Source: Saccharothrix luteola
Lineage (GTDB): Bacteria; Actinomycetota; Actinomycetes; Mycobacteriales; Pseudonocardiaceae
Direction of reading: 5' to 3'
Length of the DNA: 64,000 nt
NCBI RefSeq assembly: GCF_020859565.1
Contig: NZ_JAJHUO010000001.1
Location: forward strand, 402,217 to 466,216
Below are positions 34,126-42,677 of this stretch, piece after piece. The notes beneath the pieces were generated by a model that ran no database searches, was not told the origin of the DNA, and saw nothing but the letters and a program-made list of their open reading frames with translations. How positions within the stretch are numbered: position 1 is the first letter of the stretch; every line of letters starts with the position of its first letter. The translations under genes were made by a program, and so were the position numbers.

Positions 34126-34245
34126 GAGCCGGGTCGGGGGGGGGGGGGGGGGGGGGGGGGGCGCGGGGGGCGGCCCCCCCCCCCCGGGGGGGGGGGGGGG
34201 GTGTTCGAACCCCGGGCCCCCCCCCCTGAACCCCCCCCCCGGCTC
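34126..34245. repeat. G/C homopolymer tract, probably a mis-sequenced convergent terminator
   Basis: Runs of 26 G (34136-34161), 12 C, 16 G, 10 C and 10 C are interrupted by a few bases. The flanks GAGCCGGG (34126-34133) and CCCGGCTC (34238-34245) are perfect inverted complements and lie between two convergent stop codons. The simplest reading is a very GC-rich terminator hairpin whose stem was read with stutter; the exact bases here should not be trusted. Confidence 0.7.
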
Positions 34246-35263
34246 AGCGGGACTCGCTGGTGATGGTGTTCCTGCGCTCCTCCAGTTGCTCCGAGAACTC
34301 CTGCCACGCGCCGGAACAACGTTGTGCGAGCACGGCGATGCCGTCGAGCCAGTGCGGTGGCACGCTGCTGAGCAACCGCTCCCGCACGTCCGCGTCGACC
34401 ATCTGGAACTCGAGCCAGCGCAGCAGTGCCCGGCCCGGCTCGCTGAACCGCAGCGAAGGGTCCTGGCGCAGGCGTTGGAACAGCACGCGCGCGTTCGGCT
34501 CGGTGTGGATCGAGTCCCCGGGCCTCGGTCGGGGCACCTGCACGTCCGGCGCCGCGGCGGGGCGGCCGGTGGGCACGGGGCTGATGCCGCTGCGCACCCG
34601 CCTGCGCACGTCGGAGGCCGTGCCCAGCGAGATGCCCGCCTCCTGCGCGATCTGCCGGAGCGAGGCGTTCGGGTTCTCGGCCAGCAGTCGACCCGCCTCC
34701 TGACGTCGAGCCGCCGTGTCGACCGGGCGCACCCGCCCGTCCCGGCCGATCCGCGCGGCGGGCTCCGGCACGTCGGTCCAACCACGGCGCTGCGCGGCCA
34801 CGGTCTTGGGGTCCAGCCCCACCGCTTCGGCGATCGCGGCGTCGGACCACAGCGGGTTCGCCTTGGCGACGCGGTGCGCCGCCGCCGAGCGGTCGACCAG
34901 GGACAGCGGCAAGCCGTGCGTGATGTTGATCTGAACGGCGAGCAGGAACGAGTCGTTCGCGTCGCCGTCGTAGAAGTGCACGTCGATCTCACGGTCACCG
35001 CGCAACACCGCCGCGCGTAACCGGTGCCTGCCGTCTATCACCCGCAACGACCCTCGCTGCACCAGAATCGGCGGCAGCGGCTCGCTCAGGTTGGCCAGCA
35101 GTCGGACGTGCTCGTCGTTCTCCCCGTCGACCCGGGGCGAGTCGGCAAGCACCAGGGTGGCGATCGGCACCCTGGTGGGCGTCCGGCCGGTGGTGGGCGA
35201 TGTCCGCGGCACGTCGTGCCTGGTCTGATTGCTCACGGCGTCAAGGTCGGCGGCGTTGGTCAT
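34244..35263 (-). CDS. StrR-type ParB-like pathway activator
   Basis: A 339-aa member of the StrR family of antibiotic-cluster activators. The N-terminal ParB-nuclease-like domain (about 35-110) has LRVIDGRHRLRAAVLRG and VQINITHGLPLSLVDR; an HTH follows (WSDAAIAEAVGLDPKTVAAQRR), and a second HTH-like segment (LRQIAQEAGISLGTASDVRRRV) near 165-190. StrR homologues switch on aminoglycoside and glycopeptide clusters through GTTCGACTG-type inverted repeats. ATG 35263 matches where the conserved region starts; the ribosome-binding site is weak. Its presence argues that 10-35 kb is a regulated secondary-metabolite cluster. Confidence 0.9.
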   Translation of the reverse strand: MTNAADLDAVSNQTRHDVPRTSPTTGRTPTRVPIATLVLADSPRVDGENDEHVRLLANLSEPLPPILVQRGSLRVIDGRHRLRAAVLRGDREIDVHFYDGDANDSFLLAVQINITHGLPLSLVDRSAAAHRVAKANPLWSDAAIAEAVGLDPKTVAAQRRGWTDVPEPAARIGRDGRVRPVDTAARRQEAGRLLAENPNASLRQIAQEAGISLGTASDVRRRVRSGISPVPTGRPAAAPDVQVPRPRPGDSIHTEPNARVLFQRLRQDPSLRFSEPGRALLRWLEFQMVDADVRERLLSSVPPHWLDGIAVLAQRCSGAWQEFSEQLEERRNTITSESR

Positions 35264-35718
35264 GGCTGAGGCACTTCCACTTCCTCGTCGTCGTAGGGCA
35301 GGCCGGCCCAACCGATTCCCTCGCGATACCTGTTCAACGGCGCGAGGGCGCGGTCGTCCTGCCACCCGTTTCTCTTGTTCCGAGTTCCGCTGGGCAGCCG
35401 GTGGCGTTATTCGGCGAGATGTCCCTCGCCGGCCTGGTGCTGATTTCGTGCGAAACGATCACGGCCGGGTGCTCGTCGATCCGGGATCGCGACGACAACC
35501 TGGTGCCGCACCTCCAACGGGAGGTCGGTCCGACGGTCCGCGGAACCAGGGTGGCGCCGGCTCGGTCAGCTCCGGATCTCGCGGTGCTCGCGGTCGGCAC
35601 CGGCTCTGACCAGGCACGTCCGAGCTGTGATGATCACCGGGTCGCGGCGGCCCGACTCTCGGCAGGCCGCGGTCGACACCCTGCGCGCGGCGAGCCACCC
35701 CGGTCGGCAAACTCAAGA

Positions 35719-35739
35719 TCACGTGCAACGACCACGTGA
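35719..35739. promoter_or_regulatory. ACGT-core palindrome TCACGTG-N7-CACGTGA
   Basis: TCACGTG (35719-35725), a 7-nt spacer and CACGTGA (35733-35739) form a perfect inverted repeat, 12 bp before a TTGACC hexamer. It looks like an operator. The bound protein is unknown. Confidence 0.5.
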
Positions 35740-35778
35740 AGTCAACCCCCCTTGACCACATTCCGGTATGTCCGATTT

Positions 35779-35794
35779 GACGTTACCTCACGTC
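35779..35794. promoter_or_regulatory. second ACGT-core palindrome GACGT-N6-ACGTC
   Basis: GACGT (35779-35783) and ACGTC (35790-35794) with 6 nt between, 39 bp downstream of the first palindrome. It is followed by AAAAGGAGAG but no start codon in range, so the purine run is not a functional ribosome-binding site. Confidence 0.4.
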
Positions 35795-36002
35795 TAAAAG
35801 GAGAGACAACCCGGTTCGAGCGGCGGTCTGGATATCCACCCTTTCGGAGTCACTTCGCAGAAAGCTCGTCAACAGAGCGAAGTCGACCTCGAGAAGCGGT
35901 CGACACAGCAGTGACCACTATGAGTCGATCATACCACGATCGCCGCCCCGATGGCCGGGCCGTTCCCCGAACAAGCAAGCGGGAGGCCGTTCGGCCAGCT
36001 TA

Positions 36003-36042
36003 TTCGATCGCGGTTCGATAATCATTCGACCATGATTCGACA
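36003..36042. promoter_or_regulatory. four TTCGA repeats at exactly 11-bp spacing
   Basis: TTCGA occurs at 36003, 36014, 36025 and 36036. As heptamers they read TTCGATC, TTCGATA, TTCGACC and TTCGACA with 4 bp between, the geometry of SARP-type direct repeats. A TAGGCG hexamer begins 9 bp after the last heptamer. Confidence 0.6.
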
Positions 36043-36071
36043 GTTGGCCCGTAGGCGTCATCCGATCGACC

Positions 36072-36102
36072 TTGACAAGCGACGTTCCGGACGCAGTAGG
36101 TT
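36072..36102 (+). promoter_or_regulatory. sigma70-like promoter TTGACA-N19-TAGGTT
   Basis: TTGACA at 36072-36077 and TAGGTT at 36097-36102 with a 19-bp spacer, reading toward the alpha-xylosidase gene about 270 bp downstream. The spacer is longer than the optimum, so alternative -10 boxes are possible. Confidence 0.55.
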
Positions 36103-36380
36103 CGAGATCGTCTGAGCACGTGGGGATTCAGTCAGCTTTTTATCGGAGGCGTTGTGCCGCCGCGGGGCCAACCCACCGCTAAACACGCGCCGCGGTGCCC
36201 CGGTGGGGCGGGGTTTATGCGATGTCGCACGTCGTCGCGGACGGCGACGTGTTCCGCGTCCACCGCCGCCGTCCCCCGACGGGCTCACCGAGCACCATCC
36301 CGCCGGCAACCCGACGGGCCCCGGTCGGCGGATTCCGTCGTCCGAACCCCGTGCCGGCCGCACGACGACAGGAGCAGACC

Positions 36381-38762
36381 TTGCCGTACACGCCACCGCT
36401 GACGCCGTTCATCAACCACGTCGCGGACCCGCTCGACCTGCCGTCGCGGGCGCCAGGCGACCCCGGGGCCGCCCGCGTGGTCCGCGCGACCGTGCTGGAG
36501 TCCGGGAACGGCCAGGTGACCCTGCGCGCGGAGACGTCCGCCGGCGACCACCTCTTCGCCGCGGTGACCGCGACCGACGACTCGGTCATCCGCGTGCGGC
36601 TGGCGCCGACGGCGGAGGTCCGCACCCGGTCCCAGCCCGCCATCGCCCTCGTCGAGGAACGCATCGCGCGGAGCGCCTCCGTCACCGTCGACGACGGGCT
36701 GGTCACCGTCGACGCGGGCGGGCTGGTGGCCGAGATCCGACTGGACCCCTGGCACCTCTCCTTCCTCGACGCCTCCGGCCGCGTTCTCGTCGCGCAGAAC
36801 GGGGACGCCTCCGACGTCAGCTACCGGTTGCGAGTGCTGCCGTTCGGCCGGTCGACCACCGGTGACGGGCGGGTGATCGCCTACCACGAGACCTTCACCG
36901 CCGAGCCGGACGAGCACTTCTTCGGCCTGGGCGAGAAGTTCACCGCCTTCGACAAGCGCGGCCAGCGCGTCGTCAGCTGGAACTACGACGCGTTCAGCTC
37001 CGAGTCCGAGCGTTCCTACAAGAACGTCCCGTTCTACATCTCCAGCCGCGGCTACGGGGTGCTGGTGAACAGCGGAATGGCGACCGAGTTCGACCTCTGC
37101 CACTCGATCCACACGTGCGCGCAGATCATCACCCCTGACGACCTGCTCGACTACTTCGTCATCGCCGGACCTCAGGTCCCGGACGTCCTCCGCCGCTACC
37201 ACCGGCTCACGGGCGCACCGCAGGTGCCGCCGAAATGGGCCCTGGGCACGTGGATGTCGAACGGCTTCTTCCGCTCAGACCAGGAGCGGACGCTCGACGT
37301 CGCCCGCCGGATCCGGGAGCGGAACCTGCCGTGCGACGTGCTGCACATCGACGCGTACTGGCAACGGCACGGGCTCTGGTCGCACATGGAGTGGGACGCG
37401 GAGCAGTTCCCCGATCCGAAGGAGCTCTTCGCCGGCCTCGAGGAGCTCGGCTTCCGCACCTGCCTGTGGATGAACCCGTACGTCAGCGTGGAGACCGAAC
37501 TGTTCGCCGAAGGGGACGCCAAGGGTTACTTCCTCAAGCGGCCGGACGGCTCGACCTACGTCGCGGACGTCTGGCACGGCTGGCAGGCGGCGTGCGGCAT
37601 CACCGACTTCACCAACCCGGCGGCGACCGCGTGGTTCCAGGAGTTGCTCCGGCCGCTGCTGGACCAGGGGGCGACCCTGTTCAAGACCGACTTCGGCGAG
37701 GGCGTCCCGGTCGACGCCGTCGCCGCGAACGGGCTCACCGGCGAGGCGCTGCACAACGTCTACTCGCTGCTGTTCAACGACGCCGTCGTCGACGTCACCG
37801 AACGGGTGGCCGGGCACCGGGTGGTGTGGGCTCGGTCGTCCTTCACCGGCGGGCAACGGCACTGCGGCCAGTGGGCAGGCGACACGAACGCGACCTACCC
37901 GGCGCTGGCCAGCACGTTGCGGGGCGGACTCTCGTACGCGCTCAGCGGCGTGCCCTACTGGAGCCACGACGTCGGCGGGTTCACCGGCGCGCCGACCCCC
38001 GACGTCTTCGTCAGGTCGGCGCAGTTCGGCGCGTTCTCGCCGCTACTGCGGTTCCACGGCAACGAGACCCGCTTCCCCTGGGACTTCCCCGCCGAGGCGG
38101 AAGCGCTGGTCGCCGAGGCGCTCCGCCTGCGCTACCGGCTCATGCCCTACCTGTACTCGGCCGTCGTCGCAGCCGCCGAGACCGCCGTGCCGGTGCTGCG
38201 TCCCCTCGTCGCGGAAGGGCTCGACGACCCCGGCGCCTGGTCCGCGGACCTGGAGTACCTGTGGGGTCCCGACATGCTGGTCGCTCCCGCGATCAACCGG
38301 GAGGGAGAGCGCACGCTCTACCTGCCGCACGGTGACTGGGTGGACCACTGGACCGGCGAGGTCCACGCCGGTGGCGTCCACCTGCGGACCCGCAAGCCGC
38401 TGGGGCAGATCCCCCTGTACGTCCGGCGCGGCGCACTGATCCCGATGGTGCAGCCGGGGGACAGGGTGGGCGACGGCCCCTTCGACGACCTGGTGCTGAG
38501 CTACTGGGGTGACGCCGACGCGCACACCGTCGTGCGCGACGAGGGGCCGTCGACGGAGGTCCGGGTCACCCGGGACGCGGCGGGCCGGGTCGACGTCGTC
38601 ACGAACGGACCGGCCGCGGTGCGAGGGCTCGTCATCCCGCCGATCGCGGGCTCACCTGACACCGGCGCGGTCTTCGTCAACGGGATCCGGACCGAGCGAG
38701 GTCCCGCCGGGGACTGGTCCGGCATGGCCGGCGCCACGCTGTTCACGGTCGTTCGCGCCTGA
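36381..38762 (+). CDS. GH31 alpha-xylosidase (YicI-like)
   Basis: A 793-aa glycoside hydrolase family 31 enzyme without a signal peptide. The (beta/alpha)8 barrel carries the nucleophile Asp437 in LFKTDFGEG and the acid/base Asp501 in QWAGDTNATYPAL; HIDAYWQRHG and WMNPYVSVET are also characteristic. The YicI-type pattern (TDFGE and the GDTNA segment) favours alpha-xylosidase over alpha-glucosidase. The start is a TTG at 36381 with GGAG 6 nt upstream, where the family homology begins; the longer in-frame extension is Arg/Pro-rich and looks non-coding. It would release xylose from xyloglucan oligosaccharides in the cytosol. No transporter genes accompany it. Confidence 0.92.
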   Translation: MPYTPPLTPFINHVADPLDLPSRAPGDPGAARVVRATVLESGNGQVTLRAETSAGDHLFAAVTATDDSVIRVRLAPTAEVRTRSQPAIALVEERIARSASVTVDDGLVTVDAGGLVAEIRLDPWHLSFLDASGRVLVAQNGDASDVSYRLRVLPFGRSTTGDGRVIAYHETFTAEPDEHFFGLGEKFTAFDKRGQRVVSWNYDAFSSESERSYKNVPFYISSRGYGVLVNSGMATEFDLCHSIHTCAQIITPDDLLDYFVIAGPQVPDVLRRYHRLTGAPQVPPKWALGTWMSNGFFRSDQERTLDVARRIRERNLPCDVLHIDAYWQRHGLWSHMEWDAEQFPDPKELFAGLEELGFRTCLWMNPYVSVETELFAEGDAKGYFLKRPDGSTYVADVWHGWQAACGITDFTNPAATAWFQELLRPLLDQGATLFKTDFGEGVPVDAVAANGLTGEALHNVYSLLFNDAVVDVTERVAGHRVVWARSSFTGGQRHCGQWAGDTNATYPALASTLRGGLSYALSGVPYWSHDVGGFTGAPTPDVFVRSAQFGAFSPLLRFHGNETRFPWDFPAEAEALVAEALRLRYRLMPYLYSAVVAAAETAVPVLRPLVAEGLDDPGAWSADLEYLWGPDMLVAPAINREGERTLYLPHGDWVDHWTGEVHAGGVHLRTRKPLGQIPLYVRRGALIPMVQPGDRVGDGPFDDLVLSYWGDADAHTVVRDEGPSTEVRVTRDAAGRVDVVTNGPAAVRGLVIPPIAGSPDTGAVFVNGIRTERGPAGDWSGMAGATLFTVVRA

Positions 38763-38852
38763 CCGCGACCCTGCGTGAGGTCGTCGGGGTGCCGGCGGCA
38801 GGCGAACCCGGGTCATCCGGGAGGGAAACCCCAGTCTCGTAAGGAGAGCAGC

Positions 38853-40007
38853 GTGGATCGTCGCACATTCCTCCGCACGGCCGTCGTGGGTGCGGGTACC
38901 TCGATGGCCTTCGGGTTCACCCTGTGGCCGGAGGCCCTGGGGTACCCGGCGAAGGCCGGACCGGGCCCGTACGGGCCACTGGGAGCGGCCGACGCCAACG
39001 GGATCATGCTGCCGCAGGGGTTCACCAGCCGGGTGATCGCCCGCTCCACCGAGACCGTGCCGGGCACCGACCACGTCTGGCACCGCGCCCCGGACGGCGG
39101 CGCGTGCTTCGCCGACGGCGCCGGGTGGATCTACGTGTCCAACGCGGAGCTGGACGGCCGCGCGGGCGGCGTGAGTGCCGTGCGCTTCGACAGCGACGCC
39201 AACGTCACCGACGCCTACACCATCCTCTCCGGCACCACGCGCAACTGCGCGGGCGGGGCGACGCCGTGGAACACCTGGCTGTCGTGCGAGGAGACCAAGC
39301 GGGGCTACGTCTTCGAGACCGACCCGTTCGGCGTGGAGCCCGCGGTGCGCCGGGACGCGATGGGTCGGTTCGCGCACGAGGCCGCCGCGGCCGACCCGGA
39401 CCGCGAGGTGATCTACCTGACCGAGGACGAAAGCGACGGCGGCTTCTACCGGTTCGTCCCCGCCACCTGGGGCGACCTGTCCTCGGGCACCCTCCAGGTG
39501 CTCACGGAGGTCGGCGGCGCGCTGTCCTGGGCCACCGTGCCCGACCCGGACGGCAGCCCTGCCCTCACCCGCAAGCAGGTCGCGGGCATGAAGGTGTTCG
39601 ACGGCGGCGAGGGCTGCTACTACCGCAACGGCACGTGCTTCTTCACCACCAAGGGCGACAACCGCGTGTGGGCCTACAACGCGGTCGACAACACCATCGC
39701 GATCGCCTACGACGACGACCTCGCCGGCGACCCGCCCCTGACCGGCGTCGACAACATCACCGGCGCCACCGTGGGTGACCTGTACGTCGCCGAGGACGGC
39801 GGCAACATGGAGATCTGCGTCATCACCCCGGACGACGTCGTGGCCCCGTTCGCCCGCGTCACCGAGCAGAGCTCGTCGGAACTCTGCGGCGTCGCCTTCA
39901 ACCCCGCGGGCAACCGGCTGTACTTCTCCTCCCAGCTCGGCACCACCGGCACCAGCAGCGGTGGCATCACCTACGAGATCACGGGTCCCTTCCGCACCTC
40001 CCTGTGA
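38853..40007 (+). CDS. Tat-exported DUF839/PhoX-like protein
   Basis: A 384-aa secreted protein with a twin-arginine signal (MDRRTFLRTAVVGAG). The mature part resembles the PhoX/DUF839 beta-propeller family: NCAGGATPWNTWLSCEET, GRFAHEAAAADP, YLTEDESDGGFYRFVP, and GCYYRNGTCFFTTKGDNRVWAYN. PhoX proteins are calcium/iron alkaline phosphatases; the metal ligands were not checked one by one. GTG 38853 follows AAGGAGAG. It lies 90 bp after the xylosidase gene on the same strand. Confidence 0.85.
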   Translation: MDRRTFLRTAVVGAGTSMAFGFTLWPEALGYPAKAGPGPYGPLGAADANGIMLPQGFTSRVIARSTETVPGTDHVWHRAPDGGACFADGAGWIYVSNAELDGRAGGVSAVRFDSDANVTDAYTILSGTTRNCAGGATPWNTWLSCEETKRGYVFETDPFGVEPAVRRDAMGRFAHEAAAADPDREVIYLTEDESDGGFYRFVPATWGDLSSGTLQVLTEVGGALSWATVPDPDGSPALTRKQVAGMKVFDGGEGCYYRNGTCFFTTKGDNRVWAYNAVDNTIAIAYDDDLAGDPPLTGVDNITGATVGDLYVAEDGGNMEICVITPDDVVAPFARVTEQSSSELCGVAFNPAGNRLYFSSQLGTTGTSSGGITYEITGPFRTSL

Positions 40008-40061
40008 GCCGGCCCCCTGCGACCGGGCGCCGCGGGCCTGGTTCTCATGGTCGACGCGTTC

Positions 40062-42488
40062 TCAGGTCGACCCCGGTCGACCTCGACCGATGCGGTCGGC
40101 GACTTCCCGCAGGCGACGTCGGCTCGCACCCACCTCGTCGGCCAGATCGCGGAGGGCGTCGGTGAGCTGCCCGAGAGGGGCGAGGCTCGAGGAGAACGCG
40201 GGAGCGTGAGCCGACACCGTGTCGAGGAAGCTGATCAGCTGGTAGGCGATCCTGCGCGCTGCCTCGACCTCGTGCACGTGGTGCCGCTCGTCGCGGGTGT
40301 CGAGGTCGGAGAGCCGGTCGACGATGTCGTGCAGCGCGCCGAGCCGTGCCGCCACCACCGGCAGGGTGTCGGCGCCGACCGCGATGGCATCGGCCAACGC
40401 GGGCTGGAACTCCTCCAACAACTTCTCGATCTCCGCGGCCCGTGCCGCCGCCCGTCTGAGAGCTGCCACCGGAAGCCGGGAGTGGGCCTGCAAGTACAGC
40501 TGCCACAGCCGCCGCAGCGCGTCGTCGGTGGTGGCCTCGCCGCGGACGGCGGCGAGGATCTCGCTCTGGTCCCGACGTGGCGGACCGTGCACGGCTTGCG
40601 CGGCGGTGATGAGGCCGCTGGGGTCGGGCACGGCGACCGCGACGCCCACCAGCAGCTCCCAGTCGAAGATGTGCTTGTAGGTCGCCATGGTCGTCCTCAC
40701 CGTCGCCCACAGCTTCGGATCGGTGGGAGCCGCACGACCGAGCATGGTCAACGCGTGCACGATCTGGTAGTCGCGTGCGCGTGGCAGCGTCGTGGTGAGC
40801 AGGTCCGGGTCCTTGTGGATCTCCGTCCTCACCAGGTGTTCGGCGAGGCCGCTGGGGCGCAAGGGCTCCCAGTAGTCACGGCCGGCGTCGTCGTCGGAAG
40901 TGCGGTCGTGGACGAAGCGGGCCATCCGGTTCGACCAGCCGACGTCGTCGACCCTGGAGTAGCACTTGAGCAGCGCCACGGCGTCATCTTCGTCCCGGGC
41001 GCCGTAGAGGCAAGCCAGGGCCATGTAGGCGGTGAGGCTGTCCTCCGCGACCTTCACGTCAGCCTGCTCGGCGGCGCGACGCCAGTAACGCCGCTCGTGC
41101 GTCGCCATCAACTCGGAGGTCGGATCTCCGGGCTTGGCGGGCAGCTCCGCCGCACCCAGCAGCGCGGTGAGAGCGGCGACCTGGCAGCCCATCGGCGACC
41201 TGGCCGAGGGCTCAGCACCCTCGTCACGGACCTTCCGCGCCGCCACGGCCCAGTCGACGCCGCGACCGCGGGGAACCGCGGGCATGAGTTCCGCCAGCCT
41301 GGTGAGTGCACGGTCGAAGCACTTCTCGGCAGCCAGGGGGGACAACACCCAGGGCGCCAGCCGCCGGTCCTCCGCGTCGTCCAGGATTTCCTCGACGGCG
41401 GCGGTGCTGCTCCGCAACAGCCGCCACCAGGCACCGGCGGAACGGGCCAGCAGCAACAACTTGACCGGGTGTTCCCACTCGTTGCGCGCCAGGTGCTCCA
41501 GCAGCACGGTGATCGGCTCGGGCTTGGTCTCGGCGTAGTCGACGACCAGCAGGGTCGGGCGCCGCAGCCGTTCCAGGTGGGCCAGGTCGTCCCGGACCTC
41601 CAGTCGTGCGATGTCGGTCTCGGCGACGAACGCCGCCGCGTCGCCCTGGCGCGCGAACAAGCGCACGAGCTCGTGCGCCAGACGGGTCTTGCCCGACCCG
41701 GACGGGCCGTGGAGCACGCACGCGGCGAACCCGGGCTCACGCGCCCAGCCGAGCAGGTCCACCAGTTCGTCACCGCGCACGACGAGAGGCAGCGCCGCGC
41801 GGGAAGGGTGCAGGAGCCCCATCGGGGAGCGCAGTGCGGGCGGGGCCGGCGCGGTGATCTCGGACAGGTCGACCGGATCGAGGAGCGGCTCGCCGCCCAG
41901 GTGCGCCCTCAGCAGGGGTCCGCATCGCCGGTCGAGCAGCAGGCGTTCGACGGGTAACGCGGTGAGCCGGTCGACACCGGCCTGCTGCACCACCCCGATC
42001 ACCGCGCCCCGGCACACCACCGGGCCACCTGACATACCCGGCCAGGGACTGCCCCGTCCCGGGAAGACGGCGCTGGCGACGGTGATGTGCAGCGCACCGC
42101 TGCCGTCGGCCGTGGCGGGGTTGACGTACCCGTCGGCGTGCTCGAAACCCACGGGCGGATCTCCGGGTTCCGCGCGGAACTTCGGAAAGCCGAAGACCTC
42201 GACCTTGAGCCTGGGCGCGTCCGAGGCCGGGGCACCCCACCGCGCCACCGGCACCTGCCCCAGCGCGTGCCCTGGCACCAGCCGCAGCACGGCGACGTCG
42301 AGACCTTCATCGGACCACAGGACCTCGGCCGGCCACCACGGCGCGCTGCCCGATCCGACCTCGACAACACCATCGGCACCGCACACGTGCCGTGCGGTGA
42401 CCACCAAGTCCCCTCCGACGCGGAAGCCGGTCCCGTCGGTCGACGACGACCGCAACGCCACGACGCAGCTCCGCGCCGACCACACCAC
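40062..42488 (-). CDS. trypsin-like protease fused to a STAND-type P-loop ATPase
   Basis: An 808-aa single-gene fusion. Residues about 1-190 are a trypsin-like serine protease with an intact triad: His34 (TARHVC), Asp63 (GLDVAVLRL) and Ser152 (PGMSGGPV). Residues about 235-480 are a P-loop ATPase with Walker A GPSGSGKT (260-267) and Walker B LLVVDYAE (Asp316), followed by a helical region to the end that could act as a sensor. No signal peptide is seen, so it is cytosolic. This architecture belongs to the protease-STAND group of bacterial conflict or cell-death proteins. GTG 42488 with GGAGG 6 nt upstream. No partner gene is evident. Confidence 0.85.
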   Translation of the reverse strand: MVWSARSCVVALRSSSTDGTGFRVGGDLVVTARHVCGADGVVEVGSGSAPWWPAEVLWSDEGLDVAVLRLVPGHALGQVPVARWGAPASDAPRLKVEVFGFPKFRAEPGDPPVGFEHADGYVNPATADGSGALHITVASAVFPGRGSPWPGMSGGPVVCRGAVIGVVQQAGVDRLTALPVERLLLDRRCGPLLRAHLGGEPLLDPVDLSEITAPAPPALRSPMGLLHPSRAALPLVVRGDELVDLLGWAREPGFAACVLHGPSGSGKTRLAHELVRLFARQGDAAAFVAETDIARLEVRDDLAHLERLRRPTLLVVDYAETKPEPITVLLEHLARNEWEHPVKLLLLARSAGAWWRLLRSSTAAVEEILDDAEDRRLAPWVLSPLAAEKCFDRALTRLAELMPAVPRGRGVDWAVAARKVRDEGAEPSARSPMGCQVAALTALLGAAELPAKPGDPTSELMATHERRYWRRAAEQADVKVAEDSLTAYMALACLYGARDEDDAVALLKCYSRVDDVGWSNRMARFVHDRTSDDDAGRDYWEPLRPSGLAEHLVRTEIHKDPDLLTTTLPRARDYQIVHALTMLGRAAPTDPKLWATVRTTMATYKHIFDWELLVGVAVAVPDPSGLITAAQAVHGPPRRDQSEILAAVRGEATTDDALRRLWQLYLQAHSRLPVAALRRAAARAAEIEKLLEEFQPALADAIAVGADTLPVVAARLGALHDIVDRLSDLDTRDERHHVHEVEAARRIAYQLISFLDTVSAHAPAFSSSLAPLGQLTDALRDLADEVGASRRRLREVADRIGRGRPGST

Positions 42489-42677
42489 AGAGCCTCCACC
42501 GGCGAGGGCATCCTCGGCGAATGCCCATCCACCAGTAACGAGCGCGACCGAAGCACAGGGATACCTCGCCCTGTGCGGCGGTCATCACCATCACGCGCGC
42601 GACCGCGACGAAACGCACTCCGGGCACCAAGGCGACGACTATGCTTCGCGCCGGGAATTGCCTCGAAAAGGAGCAGC

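Larger units (their letters stand above)
35264..36380. promoter_or_regulatory. 1.1-kb gene-free regulatory stretch
   Basis: No frame in this stretch has both a ribosome-binding site and a sensible product. The part 35740-36140 is visibly richer in A and T than its surroundings. It contains two ACGT-core palindromes, four phased TTCGA repeats and a sigma70-like promoter (listed separately), placed between the StrR-type gene and the alpha-xylosidase gene. Confidence 0.6.

Noticed and set aside
34136..34240. G/C runs as a biological repeat or phase-variable tract
   Set aside because: Alternating long G and C runs with inverted flanks between convergent genes fit sequencing failure on a hairpin better than a real repeat.
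36154..36402. 82-codon GTG frame with GGAGG 4 nt upstream, overlapping the start of the xylosidase gene
   Set aside because: The product is almost only Arg, Pro, Ser, Thr and Ala with no domain, and it ends inside the next gene. Probably a chance frame in the leader, though a coupling role is not excluded.
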